A DNA stretch of 64,000 nucleotides, taken from Cinclus cinclus (Eukaryota > Chordata > Aves > Passeriformes > Cinclidae). Positions 47,597-59,550 of this stretch are shown one piece after another (the stretch's first letter is position 1; each line of letters begins with the position of its first letter). Location of the stretch: contig NC_085059.1 in the NCBI RefSeq assembly GCF_963662255.1, positions 1,350,501 to 1,414,500 on the forward strand, written 5' to 3'. The notes under the pieces are model-generated. The model was given only the letters and a program-made list of their open reading frames with translations, did no database searches and had not been told where the DNA came from. The position numbers and the translations under genes were made by a program.

Positions 47597-49832
47597 CTCC
47601 TTGAAGGAAGCCAGATAATCCCAGCCTAACATTAATCCCCAATACATCTGGAGGAAGTTTAGAGGCCTCTGGTTATGTGTTCCTGTTGCACCAAATCCCC
47701 TGCAGACACAGCGAGGGCTTCTGCTCCATTTACTGCTGCCAGCCCTGGTTTGACCTCCCCCCTGACTGACAGCTGCCACTGCCATCAGTGCCTGAGAGGA
47801 AGTATTCCCTCCACAGCTGGAGCCCACTCTGTGGCCACAAGGTCTAGCCAGGTTTTTCTCTTGTCCTTCCAAATGCTGCTCAGGGATTGCACTTTGGAAG
47901 TGCTCGACAGCCTCACCCAGGTTTTCTGATAAAACCACATCAATTTGGTGCTACAAAACAAAATGTCAATGAAGATCCATTACACTGGATCTGTGTACAG
48001 GGACAGCTCCAGTCTCCACCAGAACTGAAGTTCCTGGAAGAAAGGAATTATTTCTAAATATTTTTTTTATTCCTGAAGTGATCGTCAAGATTTTTTCATC
48101 AGACTTAATTTGTGTCTGTGATTTCTATTTTACTGGGTAACAAGAACATGCAGAACTGGAGGCAGGCCTGGCCTCTTGCCCTGGCAGCCCTGAGCAGCTC
48201 CTCTGGGAAGGGCAGACTGTCACAGCCCATGGGAGGAACTGCACCTTCCCCTGCCAGGGAGCTGCAGGAGCTGCACCCCTGGAGCCCTGCAAGGCAAATG
48301 CAGCTCTCCCCCCTCGGATCCATCAGCAACAACCTCAAAACAAACTCTTCCTTCACTGTCTCTCTGTATTTATGAGCAGGACACCAGGACACTCAGGCAT
48401 TAAACACTTTGGGTTGAGTTCACTCCCCCACGACAGCCCTGCTCCTCAGAAATCAATGCTGGCATCAAACTGGAGTGACACAGGAGGAAAGGGCATCCCT
48501 CGAGCTGCATTTTGGGGCTGTTACCCCTGAGGAACAGGGGGTAATTGTTCCATTACGTCCCTGAAGCTGCAGGAAAATAACATATTGCAAAATTTGGCCT
48601 TATTTTTGCAATTGCATCTTTTAAAATTGCGCATCTGGAATTTAAGTTCCCTTCCAAGCGCTGTGTGTGATTTTCTCTTGCCAGAGAAGCACACCTGGGA
48701 CTAAGAAGGGGGTTTAGATAAGTGCCTTTCCATATGGCCCACTGATAAATGATTCATTCTGCACAGCTTAGCTTTGAAAATAAATTCAGTATTGTTAAGA
48801 TATTAAGATACCAGCTTCATATTTCACCTCATAATTGCACTTCACATATCACAAAAAGAGTTGGGCTGTTGTTTTTGCTGCTGCTGTTTGCAGATGCAGC
48901 CTACAGAGCTCTGGGTATTGCATCACAACTCACTCCCTCCTTCCTCCCATTCCAGCACACATTTTGCTCTTCTTCCGAGGGTAATTTTTAAGTGGATCAA
49001 TACCAACACAACAAACAATCCTGTAAAGTACAAGTTCAGTATCCTCAAATGAAGAAATAGATGAATACAACTTTTTGGGTAATGCTTAATTAAACGTGCT
49101 GATGGGATTGGAGATCACTTGGGATTAAAACAAAATCTAACAAAGCAACACTTCCTTGAGAGGCAGGAAGCCCCACACTCCTCACCCCACCCTTTTGGCA
49201 CTCCTGGTGCTAACAACAACAGCCTTGTACATCTGCTCCTCTCTTTGCTACCCCATGTTCAACAGAGCCTCAGCATCTTCATCCTGGGGGCTCTTTTGCC
49301 CATGGACTTTCAGTGTCTCCACTGGCACAGGCCTCTGGAAGGGTGAACCTGGTCAGGAGATTTCCCAGTCAGAGTCAGAACATCATCACACTTTCCACTT
49401 GACCCTTAAATACAAAGGAATAAGTTCCTCCAGCCCTTCCAGGTCTAGGGTTGCAATGCACCTGGTAACGTGGTGGGTGAGGCTCCAGTTTGTTTTTTAA
49501 GGGAACCAGAAGGGGAACCAGCAGTCAAAGAGAAAGACTCTGAGACAGGAATCTCCACATCTCTACATCTCCATCTCCAAGTCCTGATCATCCCAGTCCA
49601 TATCTTTAACCCTCACAAGAGCCCAGCCCAGGGACAGCATGCAGCGAGCTGCAGCCCAGGAGAAGCCAGGCACAGGGAAAGCATCACCCATGGATTAACA
49701 CCAAGCACCCTGGAGCACACCTGAGGGTGTCAGGGCAGGGAACCAGGACAGTCCAGCAGCTTCACATGGGCAGTTGTGCTCTCAAGACACCACTGGACCT
49801 TCCCACAGGCAGGTGAGGACAGCAGCAGTCTT

Positions 49833-49933
49833 GGATGAAGATGAGGATGCAGATGAGGATAGATGGAGATGAAGATGAAGATGAAGATGAAGATGATGAA
49901 GATGGATGAAGATGAAGATGGATGAAGATGAAG
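49833..49933. repeat. (GATGAA)n/(GATGAG)n microsatellite
   Basis: About 100 bp built from GATGAA, GATGAG and GATGGA hexamers. The minus-strand open frame through it gives Ser/His/Leu runs and is produced by the repeat. Confidence 0.95.
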
Positions 49934-52495
49934 GGACCCTGTGTAAACAAGCCCAGCTCAGGTGACAGCAGAGCACTGAACTGGTTCTCATGGTGAGGTG
50001 CTGATGTGCCAGAATGAGAAGCAAGGACAGCCCCTGGCAGATGCCCTGAGCCCCTGCAGGGCACACAGGAGGGTTCTGCCTTTTCAGCAGATTTAGGGGC
50101 CAGGTTGAGTGCATGGGGAGAAGAGCCAGGCTCCAAATGTCTCCATGTCCTCATGGACAGCAATTGCTCCCAAGGGTTATTTTGTGCTTTTATTTTCTTC
50201 AGCCATGAATTCTTTTCAGAACCAGTGGAAATATTTCCTTTGGTCCTACCAGGCTGCAGCATTTTTGCCTGAACTCATCTTATGTGAAAAGCACGCTCAG
50301 AGCCTGGGCACAGTGAGGAGCAGAGCTCAGGCTGCACACCTAGAAAGAATTCCTGCTGGTGAGAGCTGCTGGAGCAGGGAAGGGGCTGCCCAGTGAGCCA
50401 GGGGTGCCCTGGCATTGGCAGTGCTGCAAAGTGGATGAGCCAGAGCCCCGAGGGAGCTGTGGCAGGAGCAGGAGCTGTTTGATGGAGGAGGTGCCATCTC
50501 CAGCTCTGCTGGGGGATCACGGAGCTGCTCAGGGCATTTCCCTTGTCTGGTGCACAGGGACAGGTCCTGCTGAGCATCTTCTGAAGGAAGGTTGAGAGGG
50601 AAAGGACAGCAAAATCCTGGGGCTCAGGAGGGATCTCTCAGGGCATACCTTCAGCTGTCACAAAGGAGTGTAACCCCAAGAAAGCAGATCTGTGCCAGCA
50701 GTACCCAAAAATGGGTCCTTTCTGGCCATTATCTGGCCAAAATCCAGAAATGGTGATTCCATGTCTATTCCGAGAGTTTACTGGGGAAAAAAATATTAAA
50801 TATTGTGTGAATTGCAAACAAAAGGCCAGGGAAATGAATACATTATGATCTTGGGTGCTCCTTTCAGGGACAGACAACTGAGAAATATGGCCAGTGTAGA
50901 AATCTATTTTTAATTCCTGGTTCGAGCTATACAAATTTAGGCACATGATACTTTTTTCCATATAAAAGCAGTCCCAGGTGAGCATTCATAGATGATATAT
51001 CTGAAAAAAAAAGCAACAAAAAGGAAAAACCACCAAAGAAAGCTCTCTGTTCCATAAAGCTATCATTTTCCTTAATTCTATCCATTTAAACTTATTGCTG
51101 CCGAAATTCCCAAGGTCTGCCAAAATGTAAGGAAAGTTGCAATGCAGATGAGAGTTACCAGCAGAGAGGAGGGTTCAGAGAGGAGCAGGGGAACGAATAG
51201 TGGAAAGGACAGAGCCATCATTTTCAGTGTTTACAGCAGTTGTGTGGAAGGATCTTTGTGAATTACCAGTGGTAAAAAGAAAAGCAGAAAACAAAACAAG
51301 AAAATCCCTGCCCCAGCAGAACAGATCAGATGAGTGCTGTTATTTGTTATAGAATTTGTCTGAAATTGGAAGTGTTTGGGGTGCTGAAAAGCACTGGAAA
51401 ATGAGGTTTTGTCCCCCAGAATCCTGCCTGTTATTCCAAGGTGCCCCCAGAAGGAATCTGAGGAGGGGAGGGCGGTGCCAGGGGGATGCAGCTCAACTCC
51501 AGCCACTTCTGTGCCAGGGCCACGGCAGTGCCAGCCTCGTGCTGCTGCTCCCCCTGCTCCTCCCAGCTCCAGGGTGAACCTGGAGTTACCTCCATGGCTT
51601 CTACTCCTCCTGACAGCACATGCTTCAAAGGGCAGCACAAGAAATGTGAAGGATTGAAGACACTTTGAAATAGTTGATAATTTTCAAGCGCTCTTGCAAA
51701 TCCACAGCTTTCATTTATCAAAAATTCTAGTTGAAAGAAACAAAAAAAATTTTTTTAAAATTCTTATGAGATTTGAAGTACTTTAAAACTATTAATATTT
51801 TTTTAGATCCCAGATTTTTTATTTTTCTTTTAGAACAGGAAAATTTGCCAAATTAGACATTTTAGATGTATTTAAAGACCAGTGATTTTTGGACATGTTA
51901 CATTAGAAACATCCACCAGCTCTGGTCTACACTAAGAATTCATGGGACATAAAAAGCCAGATATAGACAAATAACTCAGAGAAGCCCACTCGGCAGAGCT
52001 GAGCCCAAATGGCTGTGTTTATTAAATGTGCACTGAGAGCAGTGAGTGCCTCCACTCTCTCCCTCTTAGCTCCATGTTTGCGGCTCTCCAGCCGCAGAGC
52101 TCAGTGCGAGCTCTGTGAAGTGCTCATTTCTGGATGCTGCAGTTCCAGGAAGAAAGGGGCATCCAAGCAGGTGAGGGAGCAGCAGCAGAGCCAGAGGCCC
52201 CAGGCGAGTCCTGGGCTGAGGACACAGCATCCATTTCCAGGAAAGCCACGCTAGCAGGAAGCAGGGGGTGGGAGCAGCTCTTGTAGAGAGCTCTGACACT
52301 CCAAGGCAGATGCATCTGTATTTTTCCATTGTATGGAAAGCTTTGCCCGTATTTACTGCTCAGGGATTGTTTTTCTCCCTGCTGCTGTCCTGCCAGCAAT
52401 GAGCACTGAGGGCTGGAGCTCTGCAGGCCATTGGCACAGCACAGGGGGCTCTGAGGCTGGACCTGTCCCCACTTGTGCACCTTGGCTCTGCCATC

Positions 52496-52546
52496 ATTCC
52501 ATAACCAGCATTCCCATTCCATAACCCATTCCATAACCAGCATTCC
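52496..52546. repeat. Short CATTCCATAACC tandem repeat
   Basis: CATTCCATAACCAG and shortened versions of it are repeated about four times over 51 bp. Confidence 0.85.
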
Positions 52547-53164
52547 TAGTGGCTGGCTGGGAATGCTGAGCACACCAGGCTGGTCCTGCCCTGGCTCAGA
52601 TCCTGCTTCCCACTGGGAAAGGAGGGAGCCCCAAATGTTCCTCAAGCCCTCAGCAGCAGGCAGAGCACAAGGGCACTGCCCATTTGTTGGGGACCAGCTA
52701 CTCCCTCTGCTTGGATGCCAGAGGAAAAAAGCAAGCCTGGCTCCAGGAGGGATCTCAGCAGTGCCCTGCTGGTCCCCACAAGGACTGCAGGCTGGCCACC
52801 AGAAGAAGTCTGAGCTGCTCTGAGGTCAGGAACCAAAATCTTTTTCCAGTTGTTATTCTGAGAATTTAAAAGACCATTTGCTTTAGCTACAAACATAGGA
52901 AGTGTAAGAAAAATGCAGAAATGAATACAACAGTGTCAGGAAGGGGGAAGGCTGAAAGGCTGGTGGGTCCCTAGTGGTCCTCATATGTGTGAATCATGAA
53001 AATCAGAAAGGTATCATAGCAAAATGATAAAGCAAAAACTCATCAGGAAAAGTGACAGTAAAAGCTCCAAGACAAGGAAAGTTACCTGAGAGCAAAACTC
53101 TAAGTACACTAATTACCCAGGAGAGCAGCACAGTCCTACTCCTGGAAGTGCTTTATAGCCAGAT

Positions 53165-53460
53165 TCCTTTATATTCTTGGGAAGGCCAGGTCAAGGAACA
53201 CATCTCTGGGGTGCTGTGCCCAGCTCTGGGGACACCTCTGGGGTGCTGTGCCCAGCTCTGGGGACACCTCTGGGGTGCTGTGCCCAGCTCTGGATCCTCA
53301 GCACAGCAGGGACAGGAGATCCTGGAGCTGAGCAAGGGCTGGAGCATCTCCATGCCCAGGAAAGGCTGAGGGAGCTGGGGGGGCTCAGCCTGGAGAGGAG
53401 CCACTGAGGGCACCCTGAGAAGCAGAGCCTGGGCCTGCTCAGAGCCCTCCCTGCACACAG
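53165..53460 (+). mobile_element. CR1 LINE fragment with internal tandem triplication
   Basis: The + strand reads 'GGGGTGCTGTGCCCAGCTCT' (CR1 'tggagtactgtgtccagctctgg' region) three times, then 'GGAGATCCTGGAGCTGAGCA', 'GGGCTGGAGCATCTCCATG', 'CCCAGGAAAGGCTGAGGGAG' and 'GGCTCAGCCTGGAGAGGAGC'. It is a sense-strand copy from the end of ORF2 into the 3' UTR, with no recognisable 3' terminus. Short GGGACAGAC repeats follow at 53460-53500. Confidence 0.85.
53204..53293. repeat. 32-bp tandem repeat, 2.8 copies, inside CR1
   Basis: The units 53204-53235 and 53236-53267 are identical. The third (53268-53293) is cut after CTCTGG. The consensus starts CTCTGGGGTGCTGTGCCCAG and ends CTCTGGGGACAC. Perfect identity points to a recent duplication inside an older element. 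Confidence 0.95.
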
Positions 53461-55666
53461 GGACAGACAGGGACAGACGGGGTCACACAGGGACACCCAG
53501 AGCTCAGAGCCACTCTCACCCAGCTCTGCCTGGCCCAGGCTGACTCTGCAGGGTGCAGCTGAGCCCAGCAGAGATGCTGGTGGCACCTCTGGAAAAGCAG
53601 ATTTAAGAAAGGGCAAAGCCAACAGACAGGCAGAGAAGGGGAAAGAAGATTGCCTTTTTTAATGAGCAATAAATGAATTTTACCCAAGTTGAGTCTATTC
53701 TGCCCATGACAGCCAACCCCCACCTCTCCAGCAAAGGACCCCTGTACCCAAAGCTGACACCCACACACAGTCAGCTTCCTCAGCAATGTAAAGTGAGAGC
53801 ATCTTCCTTTTAGCCAAACTCCCTTCACAGCCTCTTGCAGAAATGGCAAACTCACCAACAAAAGCCCTTCAGCAGTCCTCCTGAATTATAAGCTGCTGAA
53901 ATCTTATTTTTATGATAATAAGATGACTTGAAAACACTTCCATATATTAAAAAAAAAGTCTTAATACTTTTCTTGTCTAACAGACTTGAAAATGTAGTTC
54001 TGCTTTGTGCCTTTGGCAGCAGCGTTCAGTGGCCAAGTGTTTTCAGAAAATTGAAAGTTTTCCTGACCTTTTCTGCAGTGAAAAGTCACCGACTTCCCTT
54101 GCTGTGTATTTGTATAGCGAGTGCTCTGAAGCCAGCAGCAGTCAAAGGAGACTTCAGTAGTTATGTCCAGGACTGTATCCTCAGCTAGAGGTGAGCCCTA
54201 CAGGAGTTCCTCCAGCTGAGTGCTTTGGAACCTGAGATTCAAATTTTAGAAATTTTGCTCTTTTTTTTTTATTCCTTATCCTTTTGTTACTAAATTCAAA
54301 GTTGTTGTCAGCTTTAGATGGAATTGATCAGAATGGTGTGGCCAGAAGAGGATTTGGGTTATGCAGAGCTAGGTGATGAAGTGTCACCATCATCAGCCTC
54401 CTGGCACTGACCTCTCTGGATAAATCTGTGCAGGATGCTGCTCCCACACCTTTCAATGCTGCAAGAACTGTGGTAGAACCTTGAGCTGGCTTAGTTTGCC
54501 CACTGACCTCCCTTACCTGAGTGGTTTCTTGGCTTTCTCACTCTTGTAGAGCCCAGCTGTGGAGCATTAATTTGCTGCAGCTTTTGTCATTTGTGAACAG
54601 CTATTTGCATATTTTGTTCATTATTAGAGCCTGACTCATGTGCTAGGCCAGTCACTTGTAATCATCCCTGTCCTAAACATTCAGCTTTGAAAGAAGAGCC
54701 CAGCCCTGGTGAATGGGGCCATAAATCACCCTGGAGTTCTCCAGAGCAGCTGGGCAGGGAGAACTTTCCAAGCTGGAAATGCTGCCCCACCTTCCTGTCG
54801 GGTTTTGATAAACATGAGCAGTTAGGACTTTTGCAGACATCATTTTCCTTCCCCGCTGATGGAATATTGGATAGCCAGAAGGAAACTGGACCGTGGAGGT
54901 AGGCTCCAGGAAGGTGGGCAGGATGGGGGATGGGGTGGTGAACACTGCTGCCACCCATCCAGCTGTGCTCACACATCCTCCCTCAGCCACACCTGCCTGC
55001 CCCTGCAGGGACAGCAGCTCTGACAGGCCCATTTCTGCCTGATGGGAAGGAAAACAAACATTGCAGTGGATAATCAAACAAATGTGGGCTCTTCAATTCT
55101 TGGATGGGAACTCCAGCTAACGTCATAAAACATGGGAAGAATGCTCTATAATTTATTCCTCCTCTGGAAATATTTGACTGGGTTTGGGTTGTCCTACAGG
55201 AACAACACTGAAATGAGCAGCAGCAGTAAAGGTTGCATGAGTCTGGAACTGAGGGATTTTCCTCAAACGATGTACCCAGGAGAAGCTGGAGCTGAGATGC
55301 TGTGGAGTTGAGCAAGGGACTTTAGTGAGGGGTTATAAACACACCTGAGCAAACCTGCATTTCCTCCTGCTTGCATCCCCGCAGCCACCTGGGGAAAGCT
55401 GGACCTGCAAAGAGGAGACAGTTTTACACCTCTGCAGCCATTGTCACACACGTCTGTCCAATGCAGAGTTCAGCTCCTGCTTTCCTGCTGCCTTCCCATC
55501 TAATCTGCTTCCAGCCACAACAGTAGCTGAGCTATTGCCAATAAAACCTCACTGTGGTTTAAGTGATGCTGTGATCACTTTGGAGCCTGGAGCACAGAGC
55601 TGTGGGGTGTGACTGCAGCAGTGACAACAACAGCATCCAGGGCTGGGCACCTCCAGAGAATGGGCT
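53461..55666. other. Unique sequence, no gene seen
   Basis: Beyond the short GGGACAGAC tandem at the left edge, no repeat, RNA gene or exon can be supported. Confidence 0.55.
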
Positions 55667-55766
55667 GGGCATCCACAGTGACAATTAAAATGGACATCCC
55701 CAGTGACAATTAAAATGGACATCCACAATGATAATTAAGATGGACACCCACAGCACCAATGAAACC
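55667..55766. repeat. 25-bp tandem repeat, 4 copies
   Basis: The unit GGACATCCCCAGTGACAATT followed by AAAAT occurs at 55667, 55692, 55717 and, degenerate, 55742. Divergence increases to the right. Confidence 0.9.
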
Positions 55767-56759
55767 AATCACCACCAGACAATGCAAAAAGAAAAAGAAG
55801 TCAAGAATCCTAATGGGGCATAGACACACAGGAAACTGAGCCCGAGGAAACTCTCTGACTGTTCTGTTCTGGATGCCAGCAGGATCTGAGGGATGTTCCA
55901 CACCACGGAAGCACATACATGTTTTGAAATTTCCACACCACCAGAGCTGCATCTCATGAGGGTTCTGTCTTTATTCTGGACTGTGAGCTTCCCTTCTCCC
56001 TTCCCTACATGATTACACAATTCCCCTGTCCACCACTAATTCCCTTCCTCTCCAGGTGCTGAGGAACAGGCATTTCCCATCCTTTGCCTTTAATCCTTCT
56101 CCAGAATGTGGGCCCCACTTCACAACACTTCAGACAAAGCTGCTTGCCCAGGGAAGGTTGTTGAGGTCCCTCAGTGCCAGGGCCTGGGGTGGGGGTGGCA
56201 GCCACATCCCACTGATGTCAAACTCTACCCTAATGCATGTGGGATGCATTAACTGGTTTGTTAATTTGGTTTGTGGGTTGGTAGTGGGGGACTCCAGGTC
56301 TGGTTCCTGTGAGTAGCTGCTGGGAGCTCCCCCCATCTCCAGTAAGAGCAATCCCAGCTGGCTGCAGGATGGACCTGCTGGTGACCAGGGCTGGAACTGA
56401 ATCCACGTTTTTAGACCAGGTCTGGATTACCAGGAAAGATCAGGGTGCACAGTTCTGTGGCTTGCTCTGCCTCCCCTCCTCTTCCTCCTGAGCCTGCCTT
56501 CCCAAGCAAGGCACACAAAGCCCTGAGCTCCTGCTGCACGGCAGAGCCTGGGAGAACACACCCCTGCAGGAAAGGGTTAAAGGGGACAATAAAACATAGC
56601 AGGTGCAAGCACACGAGAAAGAAATAAAGCAAAATTCCCTCCTTATGGGAGCAATAGGAATTACTGAGAGCATGGACTCTGCAATCTGCAGAAACCAGAG
56701 CGACACTGCTGAGTCAAATTAAATGCACAGAGTGGAAAAGTCTGAGCATGACAATCCAT

Positions 56760-56848
56760 CTGTGTCATGTGTCTGTGCATAATTAATGTCTGTGTCACGT
56801 GTCTGTGATAATTAATCCGTGTGTGTCACGTGTCTGTGATGATTTACT
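56760..56848. repeat. About 31-bp tandem repeat, 3 copies, with E-boxes
   Basis: The unit is CTGTGTCACGTGTCTGTGA plus TAATTAATCCG, with a TCATGTGT variant in the first copy and a truncated third copy. Two copies carry the palindromic E-box CACGTG (56796-56801 and 56827-56832), and two carry a homeobox-type TAATTAAT. A third CACGTG lies just outside at 56904-56909. Confidence 0.85.
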
Positions 56849-57260
56849 GCCACGGCTGGAGTGTGCCTGCAGGACCCAGGGCAGAAGGAACGTGTGGCAC
56901 GGACACGTGTGCATGTCTGGAACCATCTGAGGAGTGAGGAATTGTTCAGGAAAGTTCCTGCACTCCCCCGTCCCTCGGCTCCTGGCTAGCAGCTGTCTCC
57001 ATCCTGTCCCTCCAAGCACTGCATTTGCTGACAGGAGACAGTGGAAGAAGCAGCAGGGTGGATCCTTGGAGGGAAGGTGTTTGTTCAGGGCAGGGAGGCA
57101 AGGAAGGCCCTGGAGGGATGTGCCCTCTCTGGGAGCTGCCAGCAGCAGCAGTGCCAGTCAGAGCCCAACATTCCCCAGGGAATTCCCCAGCTCCTCAGGG
57201 GCTGCCACACCAACTACAGGGACAACAGCAGGTCCTGGAAATACACTCAGGAGCAGCAGG

Positions 57261-57620
57261 AATGGGATAGAGAATGGGATGCTGGGATGGGAAACTGGGA
57301 TGGGATACAAGGATGGAATACAGGGATGGGATGCTGGGATGGGATGCTGGGATGAGATACTGGGATGGGATGCTGGGATGGGATACAAGGTAGGATACTG
57401 GATTGGGATATAGCACTGGAATACTGGGATGGGATATGGAGATGGGATACAGGGCTGGGATACAGGGTGGGATGCTGGGATACAGGGTGGGATGCTGGGA
57501 TACAGGGTGGAATACTGGGATGGGATACTGGGACAGGACGCAGGGCTGGGATACAGGACCAGGATACAGGGGCAGGATACAGGGATGGGATGCAGGGACA
57601 GGATACAGGGGCAGGATACA
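57261..57620. repeat. Minisatellite, about 13-bp unit, roughly 27 copies
   Basis: The core unit CTGGGATGGGATG alternates with CAGGGATGGGATA and longer CAGGGTGGGATG forms over 360 bp. Purines dominate the + strand, with frequent GGG runs. The long minus-strand open frames across it (up to 256 codons, rich in Pro, Ser, Ile and Cys) exist only because the repeat lacks stops on that strand. Confidence 0.95.
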
Positions 57621-59550
57621 TGCCATGTCCTGCTACCCACCAGCCCACCACGGTTCAGGGCAGAGTAAGTGTAAGGTAAGGTAAAGTAAGTAACTTCTCT
57701 CCCAGTTGCAGAAGCCTGGAACAACCCAAGAAAAGAAAATTCCCTCCCACACACTGTTCCAAGAATGGGGGTGAGCACAGCACCAGCAGCTGTGCCTGGC
57801 CCTGCCTTGAGCAGAGCCTTGGCCAAAGCCCCTGGTGCAGGTAACCCAAGCACAGGGGTCGGTATTGGAGCCCAGCACGCTTTGTGGAGGAGCCCTTCTC
57901 TTCTGCAGTGATTTTCCCTGCCACCCATTGGGCTGGATCTTGCTGTCAGTGTTGGATTTCAGCTCGGAGGTTTGCACTGCAGCTGCTGGCCGGCTTCAGC
58001 TCTGTGGGATCAGCTCTGGGAACCTTTCAGGGTGAAACACAAAACTGACTCGTTTTGGTGCATTACCAGCGATGCTCTGGCACGAATCCTTGGTGTTCAT
58101 TAATACCAGGCAAGTTTCAAGGGCCCCAGAGTGATTTATTTTGTCTGATGGATCAATGCAAAGTAAGAATCATAGTTTGTCTCCTTTCTGTAACACACAC
58201 AAAACCCAGACCACAGAACCCCACTGAAGGGACTTCGTTACCTTTGTTGCTTCACTGATGTCAAATGCAAATTGCACCAAAGCTAAGGAGTCCCCGGGGT
58301 GGGGAGGGCAAGGCTGAGCCATAGAGGTTTACAAGTCCTTGTGGAACACAGAAGTTGCCTTTGGATCCAATTCCCCTGCACCTCTCCCCTGCCTCAGTGT
58401 TGCACCCTGGGCTGCAGGGAGGGACTGTGCCCCAGCCAGAGTTTCCAATTCCCCCAGTTCCCAGACTCTTGGAGCTCCTTCCGTGTGATCAGTTATTTTC
58501 AGAGATCAGCAGGACTGCCTTCCCCTCCAGGCTGATGACTGCCTTCAACCAGCAGCAGTGCTGAGATGCACAGGGAACATTGCCTGGCTCCCTTCCAGCA
58601 CCCAAACATTAAATCTAGCAATCATACAGAAGTTAATTGGGCATCTCAATAGGCTGGAATTATTTATTCCATAATTTCATGACCTGGCAGTTCTCACAGG
58701 ACATTTCTTTGATGCTGCTTACTTCATTCTATGGGCTTTTGACAGCAAACTGCTCTGCTGCTCTCAAGAGGAGCAGGGCAGATCAAGGTGGGCATCTGGG
58801 GGGCTTTATCTTCCAAAAAACACCCCCTGAGCAGGGGCTGGGGCTCCAAAACCCCAGATTGCTCCCAGTGCTCTCCATCCATGCAGCCAGGACATGGGAT
58901 GTTTATGCCTAGAAAAGGAAGCTGGAATAAAAACTTCTGAAGGAGAAACGCAAACCTAGGACCCTCCCTCATATCTCTCTAATAAAACTACCTGAAGAGA
59001 AAACTCAAATGGAATTTTTTCTGTATTTTTACAGCAAGAAGTCACATTGGAACCAAAGCAGCGTCTGATTTCTTTCTCTGTCAGTAATACTAGAAAAACA
59101 TCAAACTGAACACAGCAAGGTTTCATTGACAGGTTTACAAAGCTCAGAAATGTCTTTTAAGGTTGTAATTTTTTTTAGCAAAACAGAGCTTCAAAATCCA
59201 TACCTACAGAAAGCTAACATGGGAGAACTCAGCTGGCTGGCCTGCACTCAGACACAGCCATTCAGGAAGGGAAAAACACTGTAAAGAATCATTAGCAAAA
59301 GTATTTACAGGAATTTGGAAAATCTGAATGTATACAAAACTGTTTCTCCAGACAGGAGCTTCATCTTCTCAGAAAGCAGAGTCACTTCTGTCCCCTGTGC
59401 CTTCCCAGGAGCCCCTTCCCCACCCCTGAGTGGCCGCGGGGGTCTCAGGGAGACAGAGCTCAGTGCTCTCAGGACAAAAGCTCAGCAAAGGAAGGCAGCA
59501 GTCACTGTAAATATGATTTATGTGTCGTGTATAACAGCCAGGGCTCTGGA
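57621..59550. other. Unique sequence, no gene seen
   Basis: I recognise no exon or interspersed repeat. A short GTAAGGTAAAGTAAGTAA run lies at about 57672-57692. Confidence 0.55.

Larger units (their letters stand above)
47597..53164. other. Mostly unique sequence, no gene seen
   Basis: The simple sequence is a GATGAA tract (49833-49933) and a small CATTCCATAACC tandem (52496-52546). The AT-rich, non-repetitive part at about 48540-48860 (AATTTGGCCTTATTTTTGC, GATATTAAGATACC, ATAATTGCACTTCACATATC) has the texture of conserved non-coding DNA. No coding exon can be supported. Confidence 0.5.

Noticed and set aside
49762..50262. Poly-serine open frame
   Set aside because: It is produced by the GATGAA microsatellite.
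50915..50945. 'GGTTCGAGCTATACA' as a tRNA B-box
   Set aside because: It lacks a matching A-box upstream and cannot fold into a cloverleaf by eye.
57158..57928. 256-codon minus-strand open frame rich in Pro/Ser/Ile/Cys
   Set aside because: It is generated by the 13-bp minisatellite. Several frames are open at once and the text is low-complexity.
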